A stretch of DNA of 64,000 nucleotides from Channallabes apus. Lineage: Eukaryota; Chordata; Actinopteri; Siluriformes; Clariidae. Location: NCBI GenBank assembly GCA_030522415.1, contig CM060124.1, positions 26,615,954-26,679,953 on the forward strand, read 5' to 3'. Below the pieces are notes generated by a model. The model saw nothing but the letters and a program-made list of their open reading frames with translations. It searched no databases and was not told the origin of the DNA. Both the position numbers and the translations under genes were made by a program. Shown piece by piece: positions 9,570 through 21,060 of this stretch. Each line of letters opens with the position of its first letter. Position 1 is the first letter of the stretch.

Positions 9570-11396
9570 CAGTGGCTTGCAAAAGTATTCGGCCCCCTTG
9601 AACTTTTCCACATTTTGTCACATTACAGCCACAAACATGAATCAATTGAATTGAATTGAATTGAATTTTATTGGAATTCCAGGTGAAAGACCAATACAAA
9701 GTGGTGTACACGTGAGAAGTGGAACGAAAATCATACAAGATTCCAAACATTTTTTACAAATAAATAACTGCAAAGTGGGGTGTGCGTAATTATTCAGCCC
9801 CCTGAGTCAATACTTTGTAGAACCACCTTTTCCTGCAATTACAGCTGCCAGTCTTTTAGGGTATGTCTCTACCAGCTTTGCACATCTAGAGACTGAAATC
9901 CTTGCCCGTTCTTCTTTGCAAAACAGCTCCAAGTCAGTCAGATTAGATGGACAGCGTTTGTGAACAGCAGTTTTCAGATCTTGCCACAGATTCTCGATTA
10001 AATTTAGATCTGGACTTTGACTGGGCCATTCTAACACATGGATATGTTTTGTTTTAAACCATTCCATCGTTGCCCTGGCTTTATGTTTAGGGTCATTGTC
10101 CTGCTGGAAGGTGAACCTCCGCCCCAGTCTCAAGTCTTTTGCAGACTCCAAGAGGTTTTCTCCCAAGATTTCCCTGTATTTGACTCCATCCATCTTGCAA
10201 GTGATCTAAAACTTTTGAGAAGTAGTGTATATACACACACATACAGTACACATGTGATTGGTTGCTTCACTTTATGTTATATATACTTAGAGCACTTAAT
10301 CAAGCTCAGACTTAGTCTGGGTTGAAAGTGATCCGTTAAAGTTCCTAGTATAGTAAGTATAATTTCTTGGTTGATTGAAGCAGATTGAACAAGAGGTTTT
10401 CTTACAAGATTGCCCTGTATTTGGCTCCATCCATCTTCCCATCAACTCTGACCAGCTTCCCTGTCCCTGCTGAAGAGAAGCACCCCCAGAGCATGATGCT
10501 GCCACCACCATATTTGACAGTGTGGATGGTGTGTTCAGAGTGATGTGCAGTGTTAGTTTTCCACCACACAGAGCATTTTGCATTTTGGCCAAAAAGGTCC
10601 ATTTTGGTCTCATCTGACCAGAGCAAGCTTCTTCTTTGCTGTGCAAACGGGACTTCTTATGGTATTCTGTTAACAATGGCTTTCTTCTTGCCACTCTTCC
10701 ATAAAGGCCAACTTTGTGCAGTGCACGACTAATAGTTGTCCTATGGACAGATTCCCCCACCTGAGCTGTAGATCTCTGCAGCTCGTCCAGAGTCACCATG
10801 GGCCTCTTGGCTGCATTTCTGATCAGCGCTCTCCTTGTTTGGCCTGTGAGTTTAGGTGGACGGCCTTGTCTTGGTAGGTTTACAGTTGTGCCATACTCCT
10901 TCCATTTCTGAATGATCACTTGAACAGTGGCTCCGTGGGATGTTCAAGGCTTTGGAAATCTTTTTGTAGCCTAAGCCTGCTTTAAATTTCTCAATAACTT
11001 TATCCCTGACCTGTCTGGTGTGTTCTTTGGACTTCATGGTGTTGTTGCTCCCAATATTCTCTTAGACAACCTCTGAGGCCGTCACAGAGCAGCTGTATTT
11101 GTACTGACATTAGATTACACACAGGTGCACTCTATTTAGTCATCAGCACTCATCAGGCAATGATGGGCTGCACTCAGACCAAAGGAGGCTGAATAATTAC
11201 GCACACCCCACTTTGCAGTTATTTATTTGTAAAAAATGTTTGGAATCATGTATGATTTTCGTTCCACTTCTCACGTGTACACCACTTTGTATTGGTCTTT
11301 CACGTGGAATTCCAATAAAATTGATTCATGTTTGTGGCTGTAATGTGACAAAATGTGGAAAAGTTCAAGGGGGCCGAATACTTTTGCAAGCCACTG
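9570..11396 (-). mobile_element. Tc1-like transposon with disrupted transposase
   Basis: Both ends read CAGTGGCTTGCAAAAGTATT inward, flanked by TA (9568-9569, 11397-11398). The terminal inverted repeats are about 230 bp (left, 9570-9799) and 211 bp (right, 11186-11396). The left arm is longer because of a 20-bp (AATTG)n expansion near 9645-9665. Coding direction is minus. Confidence 0.95.
9807..11037 (-). pseudogene. Tc1 transposase, frameshifted and interrupted
   Basis: From 11037 downward, the fragments give an N-terminal HTH domain (MKSKEHTRQVRDKVIEKF), a second DNA-binding part with GRPPKLTGQTRR, the first catalytic Asp (LWSDETKMDLFG), the second ([12 protein letters not shown]) and the Glu ([10 protein letters not shown]), ending GKGGSTKY at 9807. 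The fragments lie in different frames. A 48-bp stretch is present twice, at 10148-10196 and 10389-10436, with about 190 bp of foreign sequence between. That splits the protein at the MDG-KYR-IL motif. All three triad residues survive, so it was active before it broke. Confidence 0.9.
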
Positions 11397-12660
11397 TAAA
11401 GCACTGTTTCATTAGTTTAGTTCATCCATCTACTTTGTGAAGTTCATATAATCATAGCACTGTGGTAAACTGTTTAAAAATAAAGCTGTAAAAATATCAG
11501 TGTGCTTGTGATTGGGAGGGGGTGTTTTTCTTTTTTTTCCCCTCTTCTCCTGTGACTTGAGATGAACTTCAAGCCGAGTAATGAACAGATCGCTGCACCT
11601 GCATTATCATTATGGGCTTAATGAAGCTGTGGTTTATACACAGCACCGGCGCTAATAACGCTGTCAAGCCTCACAATAAATCCGTTTTTCCTCCACCGCA
11701 AAGCAGTCAGGCACCGATAGATAACGCTCTTTTCATCCACTCTGTGTCTGTGGCTCTGCTCATGCTCTGCTTGTGATAGCCAGGTGTGGGGAATGTTGTT
11801 AGCATGAGTTGTTAAAGGCAAGCTCTGGCCTGACAATACATCAGGGTTTGGGCGATCGGAGCGATTCCTCTCAACAAGTCGACTTGAAACTACATTCTAG
11901 CACTTTCCTGAGTAATAAGGAGTATAGCACCCCAGGTTGACATAGCCTTCCCCTTGGTGCCCTGCGTGTCGTTTAAACTGCGACCTGATCAGCAGCAGAG
12001 CTCCAAAATGGCACGATTGTTTTCCTCTAAACACACAATCCATGAAAAATACAACAAGATGTGACCTGAGTGTAGAGATGTAATGCTGGCCTGCTCGGCT
12101 CCGAGCTCAGACAGAGAGAAACAAACAGACAAACCCAATTAAAAGCAAACAAACAAACAGACAGAGCATCGAAACAGTAGATAGCGGCTAATTGTGAATG
12201 TATAAAATAAAAAGGAGTGTTTTATAGCGACTGTAGGCTAAAATCTAGAGCTCAAACACAAACGCTAGTGATGTTGATGTGAACATAGTGTCCATTTTCC
12301 TCAAAACATCAAATGTTCCAGCTCTCGGAGTTTGTATATTAGCATTTAGCTTATGCTGCATTCTTTACACCGCTGTTTGAAAACCCCGAATCGGAAACAG
12401 CGCTAATAAAAACTGCTAATGGAACGACACGGTTGGTTTAGCGTGTGTGTGTGTGTCTGTTTCAATGGCATTAGAAACAGCTTGGAGTTGCGGGGTCACA
12501 GGGCCGCTCTCCCAGAACCCATGTTCATGATCTCACTCTAAAACTCAGAGCAAACACAAATTCCAAACTGCTAATGTAATGTAAGTGAGGAACATTACAG
12601 AGCGCTAGTGTTAATGATACAGCACTCAGCCGAAAGAAAAAAAAAAAACCTCATTCAGTC
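11397..12660. other. noncoding, nothing recognised
   Basis: Mixed sequence without convincing exons. Short CAAA-rich patch near 12119-12165. Confidence 0.4.
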
Positions 12661-12679
12661 CCTCAGTGTTAGCATGAAG

Positions 12680-12970
12680 CACAAAGGCAGTGTGGGGCCG
12701 TTATCACTCCGCGCTCTTCACTCTGGAAATAAACGACAGCGTGAGCGAGGGATAATCAGCGCTATCACTCTTTAGCATCGCCACGCCGTGTTAGCACCAG
12801 AAAGGAAAAGAAGTCAGATTTCCAGGAGCAGCAAAGAAAAAAGGCTTTGAGAAAGCGAGACAGGGCTTTTGTTTAATCCCTGATCGATGGCTTCACGCTG
12901 TCGCCTTTTAATCTCTGATTCTCGTTCCTCAATTATCTTGCAGTCGCTCTTTCTTTTCTTCTTTCCTACA
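12680..12970. promoter_or_regulatory. candidate conserved noncoding block
   Basis: Balanced-composition, non-repetitive sequence with several homeodomain-type cores (TTTAATC, TAATC, TCAATTA) and a TGATCGATGG site, standing out from AT-rich surroundings. This is inference from appearance only. Alignment to other fish gpc5 introns would decide. Confidence 0.25.
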
Positions 12971-15390
12971 TCCTGATAACGTTCAACAATGGTGCTCTCA
13001 AGAAGTCTTGTGGAGCAGAGAGTTAGCAGTCGTGTGTTGAGGTTATTTATAAAATTGTAATGTCAAAGCTAGACATTTCAGCTATCCTTTTTATTTACGC
13101 TATGCCTCCTTTGCTAATTGAACAAATACTAAATTCAGCTATCACAAGGTTATGCTTTCTTTAGACAAGCATATACTGTACATCTATTGTAGCTTCTCAA
13201 TAAATCATGTTTTCTTTTGTTTTCTGCTAATTAGCCAGTTAGCTAGCAGACCTAGCTAGCTCCTAGCATGTCAATCATTATTAGCTTGTATGGTATGCCT
13301 ACTAAACATTCTTGGCTACAACTCTACAACTACAATAGCAAAATGTTTACATAGCTTGTATCTATCTTTTCTTTTTAATACGTTAACTCGTAATTAACTG
13401 AAGAGCTAGATGTTAATTAGAAACGATCTGCTCTTTAGCTCATTATTTTGATACTTTGCGTAATTCCTTTGTTCATGTTGTTTTCATGCATGGTGTTTAG
13501 ATTCTCAAGATATGCAACTACTTAGTTTAGCTAGAATTTTTATCCTGTAATGGCTTACGTCGTAGTTTGTAGATGTAAATTTAAGAACGGATTTCCCCGT
13601 ATAACTGTTAATTATCAAATTTTAATTATTACCTTTTTTATTATTACCTGTATTACCTGTATTTTTATAGCTTGCCATAAAGGTTTTATATACGTCTTTT
13701 GTCAAACTTTTAGTTAAATACGTTGTTGTGCTTAGCATAAGGTATAGTTAGTACATTTTGTTTGTTTATACACTAGCTGCTTTAGCTAACTACCAAGTAG
13801 GTTCTTTCAGCACAAATGATAGTTTAGTGTGTCTAGGTTTTACAATACAAAGGAAGCAGCACGAGGGGACGTTGTGACTTTATGAAACATGGAGCATATC
13901 GAAATCAGTCATCCGCCTGTGACGTGCGATGAATAAAAGCGATGTTTGTACTTTGTTATTCTCTGGGATTTTTACAGCTTTGAGCCTCGAGTATGGAGTG
14001 AGTTCAGTTGACTAGATCATTATATTCATTCCCCTTTTATTCCATTCATCTCAGAGTAAAGAGTGGTTCTGCAGTTAATATGAAATATCCTTTGCGTGGG
14101 ACGTAAAGCATTCAGACCTTTTGAGGCGCATCGTTTTATTTAATATTTAATGTTGTATTTAATTAAAAAAAAATTTTTAAGTTCATGCTGCTCATTTTAC
14201 AGCTGATCTACGAACTTAAACAGTCTTAATAGACACATGGCAGCTTGCTTGTTTGGAGTTCTTGCTAATAGCTACGAGCTAACATAACATCTGTTGGCAG
14301 TCAGCTGAGATGGAAAGTGCGATGTCAGTTTCAAGAGACACTTTTTTCACAGATGTTTGGATGTAGCATGTTAGCATTTACTTCGGAATAATCGTTCCAT
14401 TTTCAGAATGCTAGCCCTTTGGAGCCCCCTACTGGCCTGGAGCCACAAGCATTTGTCTGCCTTGCCTGTTGAAAAGTAGCGCCTCTCAAATTAAGTGTCT
14501 TCTTCTGCTTTTTCTTTTGCATTTGACTTATTGACCAAATACATCAAGACCAATGTGTTTAGACCTCTGTTTTGTGTTAGCCAAATGTGTTAATTAAAAT
14601 GGATAATTAAAAATATCCCTTTGTAATGCTAATTATGACTCAAGAAACCCTTCTAAAAAATTCATGTTTCTCTAAAAGAAGCACCACCGCGGCAATGTTT
14701 ATGCTAAATCTGATTGGTTATATATTGTGTATCCACTGGAGGGCACTGATTATAATTCTTTTTTTTCTTTTGTGCAAAGTGTAATTCAATTTTTGAAAAT
14801 AAAAAATTGACCTTTTCAATAAAAGTGTATGAATATTTCTAATTATTATGTAGGGCATCTGTGGCCTCAGGATGTAGTGTGTGTATCCCCCTGAACCGCC
14901 TGAAGACGATGAGGCAACGAACCCATGACGGGTCACTGATACTAATTGTGATTCAGAGGATGAAGCTAAAATAAATACGCCATTCAGAGGATGAAGTGAT
15001 GGCCAGAGCAATAAGAAAGAGAGAAGATGGGTCTTTCGTCCAGCAGAGCAGATAAATCCCTGCGTCCCTCCAGGCCTCAGCCGTGCTCAAACACAAACCA
15101 ATCTGTTTTAAAGTGTGTGTGTGTGCGCGCGTGTGCAGGTGTGATTGAGAATAACGTAGGGCGCTCGAGGCCGGAGAGGGATGCTTCATCATGGCCTTTT
15201 TCTCATTTTTCTCTTCCGTTCCCTCGGGCGATGAACACTTCAGCTTTATTGTGAAGGACGTGTACAAAGAGAGGGAAATAAACAGATTTGGGATGGAGCC
15301 GTAGCCTGAAAGTAACTAGTAGTACTCCCTTTCATACAGTCATGATGGCCAGCTCGATTTATAGATAACAAATTACATATATTTAGCTAT
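12971..15390. other. noncoding, AT-rich, nothing firm
   Basis: AT-rich intron-like sequence. A segment at 14518-14600 is similar to 16158-16245 (shared 'gaccaatgtgtt' and 'tttgtgttagccaaat'). A phrase of the 100-bp decayed repeat occurs near 15290. The open frames near 15000 look random. Confidence 0.4.
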
Positions 15391-15399
15391 TATCTTCCA

Positions 15400-16090
15400 A
15401 ATTATTAGATTAGGTTCAACTTTGTCACTGCACATGTAGGTACAAGGCAACGAAATACAGTTAGCATCTAAGCAGAAGTGCATTTTCTCAGTGCAGAATA
15501 CTTTGCATATATACAAGTTTATAGAGAATAAGAATAATTTAAATATCTAAATAGTATATAGAGAGGTAGATTAGTTACAATGGATGCAAATGAGCAAATG
15601 ATTACAGGTGATAGAGTAAGGAAGGTATTGTATACCATGCTAAAGAAGTTTTCATATGTAAACATTATACAGTAAGGTATAAGGTAATATAATGAGTGCA
15701 AATAAGTGGGTGCAATAGGAAGGTATTATATACAAAGGAAGAGTTATGTATAGATCTCTTATAGAGATTTTGTTATGTATAGAGATTTTGGTGTAGCCAG
15801 TGTGAAGATATTGTATACTTATAATACATTGGTTGCATATGCACACTGTATGTAACTGTAAACAGAAAGGGTTATATACAAAAGGGTTATATGAATATAT
15901 ATATATACAGAGGAGGGTTATGTATAATGAGTGCAATGGTTGTGGATGAGGAAACATATTGTATACTGTGGTTATTACAGTAGAGAGAGTTATATACATT
16001 AGTGCAACTTGTTATTGGGAGTGCAGTGAGTTATGAGGTGGGTCATTTTTATACAATATGTGCAGCAGTTATGAATGGCGCCGTCCTGAG
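15400..16090 (+). repeat. dispersed repeat with degenerate internal tandem units
   Basis: Starts with 'caactttgtcactgcacatg' and 'acaaggcaacgaaatacag', a head seen in common fish repeats. It then runs into loosely repeated 'gagttatatacagta..gagtgcaa' units to about 16080. I do not know the family or its mode of movement. Confidence 0.5.
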
Positions 16091-16211
16091 TGTTTAGTTT
16101 ATATCCAGTAGTGGGCCGTTAATTATCTCTTAATATGTAAAAGTAAGTATATAAATTTGCATTTGTCTTATTGACTAGATACAGTACATTAAGCCATGCA
16201 GTACGACCAAT

Positions 16212-16805
16212 GTGTTCCGACTTTTGCTTTGTGTTAGCCAAATCCGCAAAAGTAATAAATTATGCAGAAGTAATAATTTAACTACTGATTGGCAGATGTT
16301 CGAGGATGCAGCTGATGGCAACATCAGTGAATACACGGACTCTGTTATAGGCTATATCAGTAAGTGCATTGATGACATTGTTCCTAAATTCACCTTCTGC
16401 CTCTACCCCAACCAAAAACCGTGGGTAAATCTGCCTTCAATTCCTGATACCTTGATGACTACTAAGCTGCCAGATATGACCTCAGGAAGGTTCGTCAAGA
16501 GAAAGTACAAAGGGAGGGTGGAGACCACAGTCAAGATCCCAGGCACCTGTGGAATGGAATATGCTGCATCACAGATTAAAAGCAAGAATGTGATGCAACT
16601 TAGCACAACATGCCCAGAAGAGCTTAAGACCTACACTCAGTTTGATGTGTACAAAAATACAGCGCCTGCCACTAGACCACACTTGCATAGGGACGGCCCT
16701 ATACTTATTCTGGAGACTCCAGAGCGCTGTAAAAGACTCGTTGCAAGTTATCGCAAACGCTTGATTGCAGTTATTGCTGCTAAGGGTGGCCCAACCAGTT
16801 ATTAG
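16212..16805 (+). pseudogene. chimeric ORF: LINE fragment fused to Tc1 C terminus
   Basis: A 197-codon open frame. Residues ~25-72 (DWQMFEDAADG, EYTDSVIGYISKCIDD, NQKPW) resemble a conserved spacer of fish non-LTR retrotransposon ORF2. The last ~25 residues (CKRLVASYRKRLIAVIAAKG and the final PTSY) are the C terminus of a Tc1-family transposase. The middle is not recognised. It looks like an accidental frame through two nested relics, not a gene. Its length without a stop deserves a note. Confidence 0.7.
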
Positions 16806-17034
16806 GTTCAGGGGGCAATTACTTTTTCACACAGGGCCATGTAGGTTTGGATTTTTTTTCTCCCTAAATAATAAAATCCCTCATTTAAAAACTGCATTTT
16901 GTGTTTACTTGTGTTATCTTTGACTAATAGTTAAATGTGTTTGATGATCAGAAACATTTTTGTGTGACAAACATGCAAAAGAATAAGAAATCAGGAGGGG
17001 GGCAAATAGTTTTTCACACCACTGTACATATACA
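16716..17034 (+). mobile_element. 3' end of a Tc1-like transposon
   Basis: Carries the transposase C-terminal codons, then the terminal segment with GGGGGCAATTACTTTTTCAC. It ends 'ttttcacaccactg' at 17034 before TA. The 5' part of the element is gone. Confidence 0.85.
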
Positions 17035-17125
17035 CATATGCATACACACAAGTTGACTGGCTCTTCTTGTTCTAAGCATTTCATTGTACAGTTATTCCTG
17101 TGTTGACAGGCATATGACAAATAAA
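17035..17125 (-). repeat. dispersed repeat fragment, TTTATTTGTCA type (reverse)
   Basis: On the minus strand it reads TTTATTTGTCATATGCC and CAATGAAATGCTTAG, related to 2461-2600 and 48442-48560. Confidence 0.5.
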
Positions 17126-17757
17126 CGGAACTTTTTTTCTATTTTTTATTTACTATTTTTCAATTTTTTTTTTTATTTAAAATATTTAATAATATTTTAT
17201 TATTTTACAGTTATATTATTAGCTAGCTAGATGTTTGTTCTTTTAACCAAACATCATTGTACATTGACCCAGGAGATGTTCCTGAATACAGCATTTAGAT
17301 AGCGACAGTAAGTCCTTGATAAAGCGCTGTTGCGCTTTCATATTGTAGTGTCCTGGGTCGCTTACCTCTCAAAATGCAAGCAAATGTTTTTGTGTGTTCG
17401 TATTTATTTATTTATTTATTTACCCCCCCCCCCCCGTCCGTCCGTCATGCCTCAGATAATCCATCAGCTCTGCTACCCCTGAACCTGTGCAGGAACTAAT
17501 TAATGCTCCACCAGTCTGCTGTTTAAACACAGCCTTTGGTGTCTCACCCAGTGTCCTGCATTTCATTTACAGCTAATTAATGCTGCATTAAAGCTAACCA
17601 AAGCTAGTCATTTCATTGGACAAAACATTCCATTTTCAATATTAGCCAAGTTGGCAAAAAAAACAAAAAAAACAACAACATTTAAACTTTAATTTATTAC
17701 AGACAAAACAAGTCAGATGTGATGATTTTGAAAATTAGATCGCCTTTTGTATTCCAG
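17126..17757. other. intron sequence upstream of the gpc5 exon
   Basis: AT-rich, with (TTTA)n at 17400-17421 followed by a C-run near 17423-17435. The last bases form a normal 3' splice site: pyrimidine-rich 'cgccttttgtattccag' ending at 17757. Confidence 0.6.
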
Positions 17758-17920
17758 CTCCTACAGGGACATCTTATCCCAAATGTGGACACTGTGGACG
17801 AGCTTGAGATGGGCAGCGGAGACAAAGACATGGTGTTTAGTGGAGAATGTGATGATGAAGACGGCTGCTGGGGGTCTGGTGATGGAGCTGGCGAAACCCA
17901 CACCGTTAAATCACCAGAAT
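17758..17920 (+). CDS. gpc5: glypican-5 internal exon (acidic Ser-Gly region)
   Basis: An exon of 163 bp, read in phase 0 from CTC at 17758. It is bounded by a good acceptor (TATTCCAG) and the consensus donor GTAAGT at 17921; the final codon is split after its first base. The 54 codons begin LLQGHLIPNVD and continue through ELEMGSGD and SGECDDEDGCWGSGDG. Vertebrate glypican-5 has the same order near its C terminus: LLQG, a Gly-Ser patch, then a CDDEDGC-GGSG cluster before the GPI signal. Glypicans are cell-surface heparan sulfate proteoglycans that modulate Wnt, Hedgehog and FGF signalling. The Ser-Gly pairs next to acidic residues are the expected glycan attachment sites, and the two Cys probably pair. 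Flanking exons were not found, which fits the gene's very long introns. GPC3 is the main alternative; LLQG and the length favour GPC5. Confidence 0.82.
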
Positions 17921-18490
17921 GTAAGTACTAACATCGTCAGGACAAGTTATTGTTCCTAATATAATGACAGTCATTCTACGGTTTTATCGTCTCACACACA
18001 GGCATCTAAGTATCCCATTAACTAACAGTTACGATTAGTTATGATGACTGTCTACCTCCTCTCCAAACCATCCAAACTCATTCAGTTTGACTTGTGTCAA
18101 TTTCCTGCCCCCCCACCCCACACACCCTCCCGGTTTGTCTGCACGGAATAATAGGGTAAATATGAATAGCTGTGATTAGCATTAAATCAATTTTAAACAT
18201 TTACAGAGCTGGACTGCTGCCATAATGCAACAGAGCCTTGGGTTCCTTTTCTAGGATAAACTTTTCCATTAGTATTAAAATGCAGATGCCTTAAGAGAGT
18301 GAGAGGAAGAAAGAGATGAAAGGGAATTGAAGTTGTCTATTTCCCCCACTGCATTATGGGACTGACGGTGCAGGGATTTGGAAAAAACGAGTTTATTAAA
18401 GGGTCTGTCAGTGCAAGCACTGCACGCAAGTTTTCTGCTGATAATTGGTGTAAAATTACCCCGTGCACCATAGAACTGAGCAAGTGGTCT
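17921..18490. other. intron downstream of the gpc5 exon
   Basis: Non-repetitive sequence. It includes the 18131-18180 segment, which is similar to 21001-21050 (see below). Confidence 0.45.
18131..18180 (+). promoter_or_regulatory. candidate duplicated regulatory motif (copy 1)
   Basis: Shares about 37 of 46 positions, without gaps, with 21002-21048. The matching cores are TTTGT-TG-AC-GAATAAT, TAAATATGA-TAGCT and TGATTAGC. Both lie in unique, non-TE sequence on the same strand. TGATTAGC contains a homeodomain-type TTAG/ATTA core. Function is inferred only. Confidence 0.3.
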
Positions 18491-19560
18491 AGTGATGAAT
18501 AGACAGATACATGATGCATGGATTGATGGGCTGAAAGATGGATGGAGTCATGTGAATGTTTGCATGTATGTTTGCTTAAATGGCCACAGAAATGGATGGA
18601 GAATTGACTGGATGAATGATAAATAGATGGGCAGATAGTTCAGTGTGTGGTGGAGGAATAGATGGAGGAATGCTTAAATAAACAGGTGTGACTGGATGGA
18701 CACATGAACCAATGCATAGGTTAATGGATTAATGTTTAGTTCATAAGAGGGGTGGTTTGATGGATAGAGTGATGATTGAATGATTGGCTAGGTGAATGGA
18801 CAAATCATTGGAAGGATGGCTGGATAGATGGTTTTATTAATGCATGGATGAATGTTTTTATAGGTGATGAATGATAATAAATGGGTGAGTGGATGGATTT
18901 ATAGATGGCTGTCTGGGTAGATAATTGGGCAGAAACATGCTTGGAGGGATTGCTGAATGGGAGATTGGATGGGTTTGTAGATAGATGGATGGATGGATGG
19001 ATTGATTTATAGATGAATGGATGGATTCATTGATGGATGATGGATGGATGGAACAGTAAATGGATGGATTTTTAGGCTAAATGGGTAATTGGTATATGGA
19101 TAAATTTGAGAATTGGTGAATGGATGGATTTATTGGTGGCCAGTTTATTTGATATATTGGCAAATGGAAGCACTGATGAGGGGATGGACTAATTAGTGGA
19201 TAGAGGGATGGGTAAATGGATGGATGTATAGATGGGTGGATTGACAGGTGACTTGGTGGATTTATCAGTGGATGCAAAATGTAATTATTGTATGGGAGAA
19301 TGTATGTATTTATAGGTGGCTGCACTGATGGATGGGAACTTATAGTTGGCTAGGTCGGTGGACAAATGTTGTTAGATGGATGGATGGATGGATGGATGGA
19401 TGGGTGGATGGATGGGTGAGCGGATAGATTTATAGGTGGTTGGCTGGATATATGAATTGGCAGTTGGGTAGAAGAATGGATTTATAGATTGTTAGCTGGA
19501 TGCATAAATACTTGTATGTGGACGGCTGAATGAATAGATAGATGGATACATGGAAAGTCA
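18491..19560 (+). repeat. degenerate (GATG)n / (TGGA)n simple repeat
   Basis: About 1.07 kb of GATGGATGGA-like tetranucleotide repeat with many substitutions. The purest stretch is near 19375-19402. Minus-strand open frames here read PSIHPSIHPS and are artefacts of the repeat. Confidence 0.95.
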
Positions 19561-20500
19561 ATGGATGGTTGGTTTTCTGGATTCCCTATGTCACACACCA
19601 TCACACCATTCTCATATTTCCCAAATATCACAGCAGTGCTGCTATAAAATATGATCACTGAAACAAATCGACTCAAATTCCTCCAGTGGATGTAAAAATG
19701 CATTTTATTCCAGGTGGTTTTTTCATCTAACAGATGAATAAATGTCATGTAAAGTAATGGTGATTATTTATAGATAAAATGACCCGTTTGGTCTCAGTCT
19801 CCCCTGTTTTCTGACCCAAGTGACTCAAAATCAATCTCTCCAGCTGCTCTTTTCATCCGGCTATCATTTATCTCTTGGACACACGTTTTTGATTAATCGC
19901 CTTCCCTTCTTCTGATGTCAAGGGTCACCGAAAGGCAACATCATTGTGTTCCACTAACATTCTTCGCACCTTCTTTGGTTCCGCTTTTTTTCATCATCAG
20001 ACCTTGCCGTGCCCCCTCACTTATACTATATCAAGCGCATCAGTTCCTCTTGCTCCGTGCAGTTTATATAAATTTAGTGCTAATAAATTAGATTTGTGAC
20101 TTTGCAAGAAACTGAAATCAGGTTTTCTACCAGCTTGTGTCCCACTGAGTCTTGCTAAGCTTAAACCTAAACCTATGTCTTATACCTTAAATCACTTACC
20201 GGTAGTGGAATCAGGACCCTTTGGAGAGAACTTGGCTTTTAATCAGGAAGCTAACAGTTTGCAATTTGAAATAATTGACAGCTACATTTCTACTCCTACG
20301 CTCGTTTTACGGCTTAAAGTGGCAGATTGTTGCAAAGGTTAAAATTCTGAAAAAAAAAAAAATTAATCCTGATTTGAATGTTATCCGTAATCAGGATGTT
20401 GGATTTATATTAAGTATGCAGATTCTGAACGCATTAGGTCGTATTTACATAAATAAATGCCACTTTTTGAAAAGCTCCCAGTGCAACATGTGCTTTTAAG
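19561..20500. other. noncoding, nothing recognised
   Basis: No exon, element or repeat was recognised apart from a short A-run near 20350. Confidence 0.4.
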
Positions 20501-20509
20501 GGATATCCT

Positions 20510-21060
20510 ATTGGCTCCCCTGCCAAACATGCATTCAGAAGGAAAACACGACATCCTCATAAACAGCAGTTTACTCCGGAGTGATTTAATCAGGAGAATA
20601 AGCGCTGAATGTTCCCTTTATTAAACAGCAAAAAGACACCATTTGTATCTTAATCGTTGAGGGCAATGAAGACGGACACGCTTTAATGTGCTTAATATCC
20701 GTCGCAGCCCTCCGGCTTTTGTGCGCATTAATTACAGTACACTCCAGGACAAGCTCACGCCCTGTTTATTTATTTATTCTTTCAATTATTTATGCGAGCG
20801 ACCCAGAGGCCTTGTCGTCGGATCCGCACGAGCAGAGCATAAATATTTTGAATCGGATTTGCATGCCGGGATCTCGCGCATAATTTTAACGTGTCTGCAT
20901 TCAAACGAAAGCGATGACCTTTAATTGACCTCATTCCATTAATACCGCTCATTTTTGCATTTCTTATCTCCCGAAATGAACACCTTCCCCCAAGTGCCTT
21001 GTTTGTTTGAACAGAATAATCTGCTAAATATGATTAGCTTTGATTAGCGGTAATGTGATT
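20510..21060. promoter_or_regulatory. candidate conserved noncoding block
   Basis: Dense unique sequence with ordered homeodomain-like sites and CpGs unlike the neighbouring AT-rich DNA: 'gcgcattaattacag', 'ttcaattatttatgcgagc', 'gacctttaattgacc' and 'tgattagcggtaatgtg'. The right end contains the copy of the 18.1-kb motif. It reads like a developmental enhancer, as often found in glypican introns. No alignment was possible here. Confidence 0.35.
21001..21050 (+). promoter_or_regulatory. candidate duplicated regulatory motif (copy 2)
   Basis: Partner of 18131-18180, same strand, 2.87 kb away. It is about 80% identical over 46 bp, with no gaps. Confidence 0.3.

Noticed and set aside
14953..15267. 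Overlapping 75-104 residue frames on both strands
   Set aside because: Random open frames with GT-repeat-coded stretches; no domain.
17719..17757. Extending the gpc5 frame upstream to the ATG at 17719
   Set aside because: These codons lie in the intron; the acceptor CAG at 17757 and the match to glypican start at Leu-Leu-Gln-Gly.
18491..19560. Open frames with PSIHPSIHPS repeats
   Set aside because: Direct product of the GATG simple repeat on the minus strand.
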